From the NCBI RefSeq assembly GCF_000974685.2, contig NZ_AP018738.1, forward strand, positions 930,001 through 994,000: a DNA stretch of 64,000 nucleotides. The letters are read 5' to 3'. This DNA comes from Ferriphaselus amnicola (GTDB lineage Bacteria > Pseudomonadota > Gammaproteobacteria > Burkholderiales > Gallionellaceae). Below the pieces are notes generated by a model. The model worked only from the letters and a program-made list of their open reading frames with translations, had not been told where the DNA came from and searched no databases. The number at the start of each line of letters is the position of its first letter. Positions within the stretch are counted from its first letter, which is position 1. A program made the translations under genes and the position numbers. This document shows positions 26,692 to 35,737 of this stretch, piece after piece.

Positions 26692-26776
26692 TGGTGCCCA
26701 GAAGAGGACTCGAACCTCCACACCTTGCGGCACACGGACCTGAACCGTGCGCGTCTACCAATTCCGCCATCTGGGC
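26692..26776 (-). tRNA. tRNA-Leu (anticodon CAG)
   Basis: The 85-nt gene includes an encoded CCA end. Acceptor arms GCCCAGA and TCTGGGC pair fully with discriminator A. The anticodon stem CACGG/CCGTG holds the loop TTCAGGT (CAG). The D-loop is GGTAGACGC-like, a long variable arm is present as expected for leucine, and the T-arm has GGTTCGAGTCC. It is followed by its own terminator. Confidence 0.96.
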
Positions 26777-26827
26777 ATGCAGCCTTGCTGAGGGCGCGAA
26801 ATATAATTGTTTGAGGAATAGCTGTCA

Positions 26828-29080
26828 ATGACCAAGAAGAAAAAAAGTGTGCGTGAGTTGGATCCGTTTCTAGAGCGCGAACGGGAGCAGTATGAGAATC
26901 CGTTACCGAGTCGCGAATATATCCTGCAAATTCTGAGCGATCAGGGTGCGCCGGTCAGTGAAGAGTCTCTGTATGAGCTTTTGCATATAGAGTTGAGCGA
27001 GGAAACATTGTTCTCTCGCCGCCTGCGTGCGATGGAACGCGACGGGCAGCTTATGCGCAACCGACGCAATGCGATCTGCATTGTCGATAAGCTAGATCTG
27101 ATCAAGGGTAAGGTGCAAGGCCATCCTGATGGTTTTGGCTTCCTAGTGCCCGAAGATGGCAGCGGTGATTTGGTGCTGTCCGCCAAAGAGATGCACAAGG
27201 TTTTGCATGGCGACACGGTGATGGCGCGGGTTTCCGGCCAAGATCGCAAGGGGCGTCGCGAGGGTCATATCGTGGAGGTGCTGGAGCGAGCCAACTCTCG
27301 CGTGGTCGGGCGTTTGTATGATGAACACGGCATTCTGTTTGTCGTGGCGGAGAATCGTCGCATCTCGCAGGATATTCTGGTGGCACCAGGCGGAGCGGGC
27401 GAAGCCAAGGTGGGGCAGGTCGTGGTGCTTGAGATCGTTCAACATCCGAATAAGCACGCGCAGCCTATCGGTAAGGTAGTCGAGGTGTTAGGCAATTACG
27501 CTGATTCGGGCATGGAGATCGAGATCGCGCTGCGCAAGCACGATCTGCCCCACGAATTCCCGCATGCGGTGGAGACGCAGGCTAAGGGTTTTAGCCAAAC
27601 CGTGTCCGAGGCTGACTGGGCTGGTCGCGAAGACATCCGCCATCTGCCGCTGGTCACCATCGACGGCGAGACCGCGCGCGACTTCGATGACGCTGTTTAT
27701 TGCGAACCTAAGGGTAAGGGCTTCCGTCTGCTGGTCGCCATCGCCGACGTCAGCCATTACGTGCAGCCGCACGATGCCTTGGACAAAGAAGCGCTGCTGC
27801 GCGGCAATTCGGTTTATTTCCCGCGTCGCGTCATCCCCATGCTGCCCGAGGAATTGTCCAACGGTCTGTGCTCGATCAACCCCGCTGTAGATCGGTTGTG
27901 CATGGTGTGTGACATGGAGATCACCAGCGCGGGCGAAATCCGCCGCTATCGTTTCTATCCTTCGGTGATGCACTCGCACGCGCGTTTGACCTATAACCAG
28001 GTCGCTGCGATGTTGGAGGTGCCGGATGGTGACGAAGCGCAGCAGTTCGCTGCCGTGTTGCCGCACCTTCAGAACTTGCACGAGCTGTTCCAGAGGTTGC
28101 TGGCGGCCCGCGAGAAGCGGGGTGCCATCGATTTCGAGACGGTCGAGACGCAAATGATCTTTACCGATCAAGGCAAGATCGAGCGTATCGTGCCGGTGAA
28201 GCGTAACGACGCGCATCGCTTGATCGAAGAATGTATGCTGGCCGCCAACGTCTGCGCGGCACGCTTACTCGAAGAGCACAAACATCACGTGCTGTACCGC
28301 TGTCACCAAGGCCCGACACCGGAGAAGCTGGTTGCGTTGCGCGAGTTCTTGGGCGAGTTCGGTTTGCAACTCGGTGGTGAAGACGAGCCACAGGCAGGCG
28401 ATTACTCCAAGGTGCTCAAACGCGTCAAAGGCCGTCCCGATGCGCCACTGCTGCAAACCGTGATGCTGCGTTCTTTGCGCCAAGCCGTGTACGACCCAGA
28501 GAACGTCGGCCATTTCGGACTCGGCTACGAGGCCTACGCCCACTTCACTTCGCCCATCCGCCGTTATCCTGACCTGTTAGTGCATCGCGCCATCAAGGCC
28601 GTGTTACAGAAAAAACAATACCAGCCGGGGCAGGCGTGGGAAGCGCTGGGCGAACATTGTTCGATGACCGAGCGCCGCGCTGACGACGCCACCCGCGACG
28701 TGGAAGCCTGGCTGAAATGCTTCTATATGCGCGATCACCTCGGCAGCGTGTTCCCCGGCACCATCTCGTCTGTCACCGGCTTCGGCCTGTTCGTGTCTTT
28801 GGACGATATCTACACCGAGGGCTTGATTCACGTCTCTGAGTTGGGCGAAGACTATTTCCACTTCGATTCTGCCCGCCACCAGATGCTGGGTGAGCGTAGC
28901 GGTCAGCGTTATCGTTTGGGCGACCGCGTGCGCGTGCGCGTGGTCCGGGTGGACATGGAAAGCCTGCGCATCGACTTCGTGCTGGATGGCGCGCCGTTGC
29001 GCTACGGTAATCCGGGTCAGACGGATGCTCCAGCACCCAAAACAGCAAGTAAACCTGCCGCCAAGAAGAGGAAGAAATAA
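26828..29080 (+). CDS. rnr: ribonuclease R
   Basis: RNase R is a processive 3'-5' exoribonuclease that degrades structured RNA. At 750 residues it has the N-terminal helix-turn-helix, cold-shock domains (about 85-230), the RNB catalytic centre with the acidic cluster [13 protein letters not shown] near 280, an S1 domain (about 640-720) and a Lys-rich tail. Its stop overlaps the rlmB start (TAATG), the usual rnr-rlmB operon. Confidence 0.97.
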   Translation: MTKKKKSVRELDPFLEREREQYENPLPSREYILQILSDQGAPVSEESLYELLHIELSEETLFSRRLRAMERDGQLMRNRRNAICIVDKLDLIKGKVQGHPDGFGFLVPEDGSGDLVLSAKEMHKVLHGDTVMARVSGQDRKGRREGHIVEVLERANSRVVGRLYDEHGILFVVAENRRISQDILVAPGGAGEAKVGQVVVLEIVQHPNKHAQPIGKVVEVLGNYADSGMEIEIALRKHDLPHEFPHAVETQAKGFSQTVSEADWAGREDIRHLPLVTIDGETARDFDDAVYCEPKGKGFRLLVAIADVSHYVQPHDALDKEALLRGNSVYFPRRVIPMLPEELSNGLCSINPAVDRLCMVCDMEITSAGEIRRYRFYPSVMHSHARLTYNQVAAMLEVPDGDEAQQFAAVLPHLQNLHELFQRLLAAREKRGAIDFETVETQMIFTDQGKIERIVPVKRNDAHRLIEECMLAANVCAARLLEEHKHHVLYRCHQGPTPEKLVALREFLGEFGLQLGGEDEPQAGDYSKVLKRVKGRPDAPLLQTVMLRSLRQAVYDPENVGHFGLGYEAYAHFTSPIRRYPDLLVHRAIKAVLQKKQYQPGQAWEALGEHCSMTERRADDATRDVEAWLKCFYMRDHLGSVFPGTISSVTGFGLFVSLDDIYTEGLIHVSELGEDYFHFDSARHQMLGERSGQRYRLGDRVRVRVVRVDMESLRIDFVLDGAPLRYGNPGQTDAPAPKTASKPAAKKRKK

Positions 29081-29817
29081 TGGCTGATCTGCGACTGATC
29101 CACGGCTTCCATGCCGTCACCGCGCGCCTGCGACAACGCTCTGATAGCGTCCATGAAATCTACGTGCAAGCCGACCGCCGTGACCAACGCGCGCGCGACC
29201 TGCTTAAACAAGCTGAACAGCAAGGTGTTCGCGTCATCATGGTGGATGGCAAGCGTCTGGACGGGCTGGCCGGTGGCAATCGCCATCAAGGCGTTGCCGC
29301 CCGCGTGGATGCCAGCCAGCGCGTGCAACATCTGGAAGATGTGCTCGATACGCTGGAAGACGTGCCGTTGTTGCTGGTGCTGGATGGCGTGACGGATCCG
29401 CACAATCTAGGCGCGTGTCTGCGTAGTGCGGACGCTTTTGGTGTTCATGCCGTCATTGCGCCCAAAGATAGAGCCGTCGGCATCAATGCTACGGTGGAAA
29501 AGGTCGCCTGCGGCGCTGCCGAGACCGTGCCCTACATCACCGTCACCAACTTGGCACGCACTCTCAAGGAATTGCAGGAGCGTGGCATCTGGGTAGTTGG
29601 CGCAGCAGGGGAGGCGACCACCAGCCTCAACGAATTCCGCCACACCGGCCCGCTGGCCTGGGTGCTGGGTGCTGAAGGCGAGGGGCTGCGCCGCCTTACC
29701 CGCGAAACTTGCGACGAGTTGGTGAAGATACCGATGATGGGCAGCGTCGAAAGTTTGAACGTCTCGGTGAGTACCGGCATTTGCCTGTTTGAAACGAGAC
29801 GGCAGCGGGCAGCTTAG
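29080..29817 (+). CDS. rlmB: 23S rRNA (guanosine-2'-O-)-methyltransferase RlmB
   Basis: RlmB methylates G2251 of 23S rRNA. The 245-residue SpoU-family protein has an N-terminal substrate-binding domain and the knotted catalytic domain with motif 1 ([18 protein letters not shown]), motif 2 (VLGAEGEGL) and motif 3 ([10 protein letters not shown]). Translation is coupled to rnr by the TAATG overlap. Confidence 0.97.
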   Translation: MADLRLIHGFHAVTARLRQRSDSVHEIYVQADRRDQRARDLLKQAEQQGVRVIMVDGKRLDGLAGGNRHQGVAARVDASQRVQHLEDVLDTLEDVPLLLVLDGVTDPHNLGACLRSADAFGVHAVIAPKDRAVGINATVEKVACGAAETVPYITVTNLARTLKELQERGIWVVGAAGEATTSLNEFRHTGPLAWVLGAEGEGLRRLTRETCDELVKIPMMGSVESLNVSVSTGICLFETRRQRAA

Positions 29818-30071
29818 TCATGTCGAGGGGCAAGCCTCGCGTTGGGAGAGCTGTCGTCCAAGGTTCTGAGGAAGTCTGCTGTTGTCGTCATCCGACTTGA
29901 GATTTCTTCTGCACAAGGCGGTGTTTGATCGGGGTGTTTGAGCTAAACTGATTCCCGAGCTTTCAGAAATTGCTAAGAAGGCTTGAAGTAGTCCTGACAA
30001 TTTTCAACGGGCTGCGTCTTAACCAGTGTGGGCGACTTGCTCATGTTAATTATCCTAAAGGAGTAGGCAAA

Positions 30072-30461
30072 ATGAAGAAAATGTTGACGGGTGTTTGTCT
30101 GACTAGCGTGCTGTTGGCAAGTGGCATCAATCTGGCACTGGCCGAAGAGGCTAAGAAGGATATGGGGCCTTCTCCTGCTGTCATCGAGCAGATGGATGTT
30201 GCGAACAAGCTGATCGCTCTGGGTGATGCGCGCAAGGATCCACTGTTGCTGATCGTAGCAGCGAAGTTGCAAAAGACTCTGGGCGCAGAAGCGGCTAGCA
30301 CGCCTACGCAAAGTACCGCTACTAATGATGTGTTGGATCGTGCTAAGAAGCTTTCCGCTGGTCGTAAGGACTTAACTGGGATCGCTGACGACGTGGCCGC
30401 ACAAAAGACCAAGGGCGGTTATGTTGACTCGATGACTGGTCAGTATCGTTATACGATGTAA
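30072..30461 (+). CDS. small exported protein, paralogue A of the CHAT-caspase locus
   Basis: The ATG at 30072 follows AAAGGAG at good spacing and gives 129 residues with a signal peptide ending near ALA-EE (about residue 24). The mature protein is mostly helical. It contains a block from SPAVIEQMDVANKL through KDPLLLIVAAKLQK that recurs in the neighbour at 30569. The frame continues upstream to 29970 but without signal-peptide logic. It is the first gene of a same-strand run ending with a sigma/anti-sigma-like pair. Function is not recognised; a substrate, ligand or sensor role is guesswork. Confidence 0.7.
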   Translation: MKKMLTGVCLTSVLLASGINLALAEEAKKDMGPSPAVIEQMDVANKLIALGDARKDPLLLIVAAKLQKTLGAEAASTPTQSTATNDVLDRAKKLSAGRKDLTGIADDVAAQKTKGGYVDSMTGQYRYTM

Positions 30462-30568
30462 CGAAAACGATCATGCTGCCTTCCCATTCTGAGCGTTGGA
30501 TGGGAGGGCGCATCGAAGAAGCATTGAGTCGTAGTTGGATGATAAGACCGCCTATATGGAGTCATGAC

Positions 30569-30970
30569 ATGCATAGAATGCTGATTCAACTGGTGGGGTG
30601 TGTGTTGGCTCTGAATGCTGACTATTCAGTTGCAGAGGAAGCGATTCATCCTGCATCGGCCTATTCACCCGCAGTGATTGAGCAACTGGCCATGGCTAAC
30701 AAGTTGATCGCTTTGGGCGATGCTCGTAAAGATCCCTTGCTTTTGATTGTGGCGGCAAAGATTCAGAAAAGTCTGGATGCAGACGTTGGCAATACTCAAG
30801 CGCACAGTACGATGATTGAGGAGGTGCTTGATAGAGCGAAAAAATACGCTGGAATCCGTAAAGATTTAGTCAATATTGCAGATGACATCGCGGCTATGCG
30901 CAGCAAGAGCTATCGCTCGGATTGCGCTGGCTTTCAGCGAGGTCCTTGCAACGAAGCTGTACTCTATTAG
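30569..30970 (+). CDS. small exported protein, paralogue B of the CHAT-caspase locus
   Basis: The ATG at 30569 has GGAG seven bases upstream and gives 133 residues with a signal peptide (probable cleavage near SVA-EE). The mature part shares a run of 22 identical residues with its neighbour (from ANKL to VAAK), while the DNA differs at many third positions. The duplication is therefore old and under protein-level selection. The C-terminus differs: here it ends with two cysteines (SDCAGFQRGPCNE), absent from paralogue A. Confidence 0.7.
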   Translation: MHRMLIQLVGCVLALNADYSVAEEAIHPASAYSPAVIEQLAMANKLIALGDARKDPLLLIVAAKIQKSLDADVGNTQAHSTMIEEVLDRAKKYAGIRKDLVNIADDIAAMRSKSYRSDCAGFQRGPCNEAVLY

Positions 30971-31009
30971 TAACCAGACGAGCGACCAGCTTTTGATTCC
31001 GATTGAGGT

Positions 31010-31096
31010 ATGCAAATGTTGAGCTTGCGCTGCGTTCGAGTTTTTCTTCTCACATTATTGTTTATTCCCGTTACCGGCTTCGGAGCAAGTGATTAG
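31010..31096 (+). CDS. 28-residue signal-peptide-only ORF
   Basis: MQMLSLRCVRVFLLTLLFIP...GFGASD is a near-perfect Sec signal peptide with almost no mature part. Its stop TAG overlaps a GTG (TAGTG) in frame with the TPR-CHAT gene. It may be the stub of a lost secreted protein, a leader that couples translation to the CHAT gene, or a secreted micropeptide. GAGG stands near the start. Confidence 0.45.
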   Translation: MQMLSLRCVRVFLLTLLFIPVTGFGASD

Positions 31097-31158
31097 TGCA
31101 CTGGAAAAATCACCTTTCTTCGCGATCAAGTAAAAACTCGTTACGAAAAGGTTATGGG

Positions 31159-34100
31159 ATGCGATATTTTGTTAGTTGCTTAAGCTTAGTTATAGTTGGC
31201 CTGCCTTGCATTGTTCATGCAGATAGTTATTTCTATGCTGGCGAAGTTACTTTCCTAGCGTTATCGGGTAAGGACTGTGCGGGACAGAACGTAGGTGATA
31301 AACGCCCTATCGAATTGGCTTTGGAGGTCAATGGTAAGCACATCACCGGATTCAGTGAAATCAAAGATGCAAGTCTTGGGCGTATAGATGGAAATAATGC
31401 TCACTCGCTTGCTCTTGAGTATTCTGATCCAACCATTGCAGATGGTCATGAAATTAGCCTACAAGGCATAAAGACTCCCAGCTTATCTGGAGAATTGCGC
31501 GAGCGAAAACTTAAGCCTGACGAGGACGGTTGCAACTGGTCTCGAGGGGAGATTACTGCAAAATTAATGCCTCGCACTGCCGAAGCTGAGGCGCATTTAC
31601 AAGGGCTGCCAGCAACCTTTAATGCAAGTAGAGACGAACATGTCGCATGGCGGCGAGACCCCAAAGCCTATGCTGAAATCGCACGGCTATCTCCCGAAGT
31701 TATTCAGGCTGAATCTGCAGATTCGGAAAACCTCCAAATTGCAGTTGCTTTGCGTGAGCAACTACAACCCCTATATGAAAAAACATTTGGTATAGACCAT
31801 CCGCAAAGCGTGGGAAATATCGATCGACGTGCCGAACTATTAGAAAAGATTATTGAGGCTACTCAAAATCCAACAACACTTCAATTTGAAACTGTACTGA
31901 AATTACGCGAGCAACTGCAATCGCGTTTTGAAAAGCTTTATGGCACCAATAGCGAACAATGTTTGTACAACATAATTTTGCGCGCCAACCTATTGAGAGA
32001 GTTGCATAAAAGTGCTGCCGAATTGGCGTTGCGCGAGCATATTCTTAAAGTTGCCCAGGAAAACTTTCCCAATGTGGTTGCTATCTCTGCTTTTCATCTT
32101 GGCGAAACGCTGGAAAAGCTTAACCGCAAGGAAGACGCAATTGCCGCATTTGGCAAAGCTATAGCTGCCGATGAAAAGCGTTATGGGTTGGATCATCCAG
32201 AAGTGGCTACTGATTTGAGTAGTCAAGCACGCTTATATTCTGACTTGAATCAATTTGCTAAAGCATTGCCTTTGCTTCAACGTGCATTGGCGATTCGCGA
32301 GAATGCTAATGGATTGGAAAGTGTCGAAACGGCTCGTGCTTGCAGTAACTTGGCGCATGTCTATCATTCAAACGGTCAGTATGAGTTGGCATTGCCACTT
32401 AACCTGCGTGCACTTACTATACGTGAAAAGGTGTTAGGCAGTAACCATGAAGACACGGCTGAGAGTGTAAATAATTTGGCAGTGTTGTACGAGGGCATGG
32501 GGCGTTATGAGTTAGGGATTGCATATCAAAAACGACGTTTGGCAATTGCTGAGAAAAGTGATGGTTCAGACAGTCTTGAGACAGCGCATAGCCTGAATAA
32601 TTTGGCCGCCATGTACGACAAAATGGGCTTGTATCAGGAAGCCTTGCCACTTTGCCAGCGTGGTTTGTTGATCCGTGAAAAATTGCTGGGTTCAGATCAC
32701 ACTACGACAGCGGAATCGCTCCAAATTTTAGCTAGAATTTTTGAGAGTCAAAATCAACTTGATAAAGCATTGCCCATATATCAACGCGCACTAGCGATAC
32801 GTGAAAAAACATTGGGAGCCTCCGCCCCTGATACTGCAACGAGTTTAGGTGCATTAGGTAGCCTATACCTCAAGATGAGCCTGTACGAGAAAGCGTTACC
32901 TCTACTTCAGCGTGCTTTAAAAATTAATGAGGAAGTTTTTGGGGGTTCACATCCTGAAACAGCTATCAGCTTGTTTCAGCTTTCACGTTTGTATGCAGAT
33001 GTAGGAAATTACGATCAAGCCATTCTTTATGCACAGCGCTCGCTAACAATAAGTGAGACAGCGCTGGGAGTGATGCATGCTTATACCGCTAATGCACTGG
33101 ATCATTTGGCGAATTTGTACGGAGCCCTTGGACAACACGCGCAAGCCATTCCCATGAAATTGCGTGCATTGGCCATTCGTGAAAAAGTCTTTGGTGCAGA
33201 AAGTGAGATGGTCGCAATTAGCTTAAATAACCTAGCCTATTCGTACCGCGAGATGACTCAATACGATAAGGCACTGCCGTTATACCAGCGAGCTTTAGCA
33301 ATGAAAGAAAAAGTGCTTGGTCCTGAACATGCAAGTATCGCGATAAGTCTGAATAACCTGGCTGAAATTTATGTGGCTCTAGGCCAGTATGATAAGGCCT
33401 TACATTTAAATCAGCGCGCCTTGGCGATTCGAGAAAAAACACTTGGTGCTGAACATATAGATACAGCTTCCAGCCTCAATAATTTAGCAACCCTCTATTT
33501 AGAGCTCGACGACTATATTCAAGCTTTGCCGCTACTTCAACGGGTGTTGGCGATTGAAACCAAGATACTTGGTGAAAGTAACATCAGAACGTCAACAACG
33601 CTAAATAATTTGGGCAACGCATATTATTATCTGGGGCGATACAGCGAGGCATTACCGTTGTTTTTAAAAGCCTTAGCAATACGTGAAGAAGTGCTGGGTA
33701 ATACTCATAAAGACACCGCACTGGCTGTGATAAATCTTGCGGGATTGTATAAGGCAACCGATGTCCTCGATAAAGCGCTTCCACTATATCAACGTGCTTA
33801 CCTAATTCTTCAATCTGCGAACAGTCCTGATATTTTGCAATCAGCCCAACGTAGTTTAGGCAATTTTTACGCTGCTCAATCCAACCCATCTGCAGCCATT
33901 TTCTATCTAAAAAGCGCCGTAAACACCATGCAGTCCATCCGTGCCGATTCAAAGGGGTTGGACAAAGGTTTGCAGAAATCCCTGCTCAAGAAAAACGAAC
34001 AGGTATATAAAACGCTTGCTAACCTACTGGTTGCTGAAGGTCGTCTGGCCGAAGCACAACAAGTTTTAGCTATGCTCAAAGAAGACGAATATTTTGACTT

Positions 34101-35544
34101 CATTCGGCGCGATGCTAAAGCTGATACACGCGGCATACGCATGAGCTTCAGTGGCGCCGAGAAGCCCTATGCCGAGCAACTGGACAAACTGGGGAGTGAG
34201 GGGGCTGCACTAGTTGATCAACTCAATGCCTTGAACAAACAAGCTAAGCTCGGCTTGACTCCTGAGCAGGAACAACAACGTACTCAAGCTGCCAAACAAC
34301 TCGATGCGCAAACCAAACAAACCCAAATCGTTCTTGATGATTTGCCACGACAATTACCAGTCGCACAGCAACGGCAACTCGCCCAGCAGCATGCTGAACA
34401 GGTCGCCCTGGCGGGTGGTGTGCAGCAACAGCTGGGTCAACTCGGACAGGGAGTCACCCTGATTCAATACCTGTTGCTGGGAGACAAGATACAAATCATC
34501 CTGACTGATGCCAATCGGCAGATCGCCCGCGAGGCTCCTCTGGGCGAAGCGGCGCTGTACCCCAAACTCGTTGCGCTGCGCAAAGCTTTGGAAGACCCTC
34601 GTCTTGATCCACGTCCTTGGGCGCAGGAACTTTATCAAAGTCTGATCGCGCCCATCGAGGCCGACATCAAGACCAGCCGAACTCTCATGCTGTCACTGGA
34701 TGGTGCGCTACGCTATATCCCATTCTCGACCCTATTCGATGGGCAGCGATATTTGGTTGAGCGTTATCGTTTGTCAATCTACACAGCGGCAGCTAAAGAC
34801 AAACTCACCGCAGCGGCGAATCCGCAATGGACGATCAGCGGTCTAGGAGTGACTCAAGCGCATACCGGCTTTAGCGCCTTGCCCGGTGTTCAAGTCGAAC
34901 TGGCGGGGATCGTCGGTAAGAACGGGATTCCCGGAGAGACCCACCTAGATCAAGAGTTTACCGCTGAACAAATGCAAGCCAGCCTGAAACAAGGCAATCC
35001 GGTGTTGCACCTCGCCAGCCATTTTCAATTCACGCCGGGAACCGAGGCCGACTCTTATTTGTTGCTGGGCGATGGTAGCCACCTCAGTCTCAAAGACATT
35101 CGTCAGGGAGACTATCCTTTCGGACAGCTGGACCTGTTGACCCTCTCCGCTTGCGCTACCGCCATGCACGGCGGACAAGAGGCTAATGGCAAGGAGGTCG
35201 AAGGCTTCGGCGCACTGGCGCAGATCAAAGGCGCAAAAGGTGTGCTCGCCACCCTATGGCCTATCGCTGATGCCAGCACCGCACAACTGATGCAGACTTT
35301 ATACCGTTCGCGTCAGCAGCAACACCTGAACAAAGCTGAAGCGTTACGCCAAGCACAGCTTACTTTACTTCACGGTAGCAGTACGAGTGTCAATCTGGCC
35401 TCAACTACTGAACGAGGTGCGGAGCGACTGGAGGGGAGGGCGACCTCGGCCAGCGAGGCCCCGGCTTTTGAGGTGAATGCCATGGCCCCCTTTGCTCACC
35501 CGTACTACTGGGCTCCATTTATATTGATGGGGAATTGGCTGTGA
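31159..35544 (+). CDS. exported TPR-repeat CHAT-domain protein
   Basis: The protein has 1461 residues from ATG 31159, where a signal peptide begins (cleavage near VHA-DS, residue 21). A GTG at 31096 would add 21 residues. Order: beta-rich N-terminal domain (about 22-145), a helical region, then about fourteen consecutive 42-residue kinesin-light-chain-type TPRs (ALPLxQRALAIREKxLGxxHxxTA) over about 310-920. A helical linker and the C-terminal CHAT domain follow, with His in LASHFQ (about 1287) and Cys in LSACATA (about 1330). CHAT is a caspase-like cysteine protease fold; both dyad residues are kept. Export would place it in the periplasm, unlike most studied CHAT proteins. The TPR part is clearly AT-richer than its surroundings. 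Confidence 0.88.
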   Translation: MRYFVSCLSLVIVGLPCIVHADSYFYAGEVTFLALSGKDCAGQNVGDKRPIELALEVNGKHITGFSEIKDASLGRIDGNNAHSLALEYSDPTIADGHEISLQGIKTPSLSGELRERKLKPDEDGCNWSRGEITAKLMPRTAEAEAHLQGLPATFNASRDEHVAWRRDPKAYAEIARLSPEVIQAESADSENLQIAVALREQLQPLYEKTFGIDHPQSVGNIDRRAELLEKIIEATQNPTTLQFETVLKLREQLQSRFEKLYGTNSEQCLYNIILRANLLRELHKSAAELALREHILKVAQENFPNVVAISAFHLGETLEKLNRKEDAIAAFGKAIAADEKRYGLDHPEVATDLSSQARLYSDLNQFAKALPLLQRALAIRENANGLESVETARACSNLAHVYHSNGQYELALPLNLRALTIREKVLGSNHEDTAESVNNLAVLYEGMGRYELGIAYQKRRLAIAEKSDGSDSLETAHSLNNLAAMYDKMGLYQEALPLCQRGLLIREKLLGSDHTTTAESLQILARIFESQNQLDKALPIYQRALAIREKTLGASAPDTATSLGALGSLYLKMSLYEKALPLLQRALKINEEVFGGSHPETAISLFQLSRLYADVGNYDQAILYAQRSLTISETALGVMHAYTANALDHLANLYGALGQHAQAIPMKLRALAIREKVFGAESEMVAISLNNLAYSYREMTQYDKALPLYQRALAMKEKVLGPEHASIAISLNNLAEIYVALGQYDKALHLNQRALAIREKTLGAEHIDTASSLNNLATLYLELDDYIQALPLLQRVLAIETKILGESNIRTSTTLNNLGNAYYYLGRYSEALPLFLKALAIREEVLGNTHKDTALAVINLAGLYKATDVLDKALPLYQRAYLILQSANSPDILQSAQRSLGNFYAAQSNPSAAIFYLKSAVNTMQSIRADSKGLDKGLQKSLLKKNEQVYKTLANLLVAEGRLAEAQQVLAMLKEDEYFDFIRRDAKADTRGIRMSFSGAEKPYAEQLDKLGSEGAALVDQLNALNKQAKLGLTPEQEQQRTQAAKQLDAQTKQTQIVLDDLPRQLPVAQQRQLAQQHAEQVALAGGVQQQLGQLGQGVTLIQYLLLGDKIQIILTDANRQIAREAPLGEAALYPKLVALRKALEDPRLDPRPWAQELYQSLIAPIEADIKTSRTLMLSLDGALRYIPFSTLFDGQRYLVERYRLSIYTAAAKDKLTAAANPQWTISGLGVTQAHTGFSALPGVQVELAGIVGKNGIPGETHLDQEFTAEQMQASLKQGNPVLHLASHFQFTPGTEADSYLLLGDGSHLSLKDIRQGDYPFGQLDLLTLSACATAMHGGQEANGKEVEGFGALAQIKGAKGVLATLWPIADASTAQLMQTLYRSRQQQHLNKAEALRQAQLTLLHGSSTSVNLASTTERGAERLEGRATSASEAPAFEVNAMAPFAHPYYWAPFILMGNWL

Positions 35545-35737
35545 TCCGTCATCAATAGGACGGCGGACTAGACGGCGATGGAGATCACTATCAATGCCAA
35601 TAGACATTTGCAGCTAAGCCTGATTGAATTGGCCGCTGTTCGTCTAAAGGGTTAGTAAAGTAATCAGGCTGTGGCAAAGGTAGGTTGGACGTGGTTTGCA
35701 TTTTCGGTTGTGTCTGTAGATAGGTGAGGGGGGGCGT

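Noticed and set aside
26521-26814. A 97-codon plus-strand ORF before rnr
   Set aside because: It runs straight through the antisense of tRNA-Leu and its terminator, so it cannot be a real gene.
31159-35544. TPR-CHAT considered as part of a type III-E CRISPR (Craspase) locus
   Set aside because: There is no gRAMP/Cas7-11 gene, no Csx30/Csx31-like gene I can recognise and no repeat array in the window; the protein also has a Sec signal.
35685-35700. Sigma-54-like promoter (TTGGAC...TTTGCA) upstream of the metacaspase
   Set aside because: The GG and GC elements are nine bases apart instead of the required ten, and the -24 box lacks the C.
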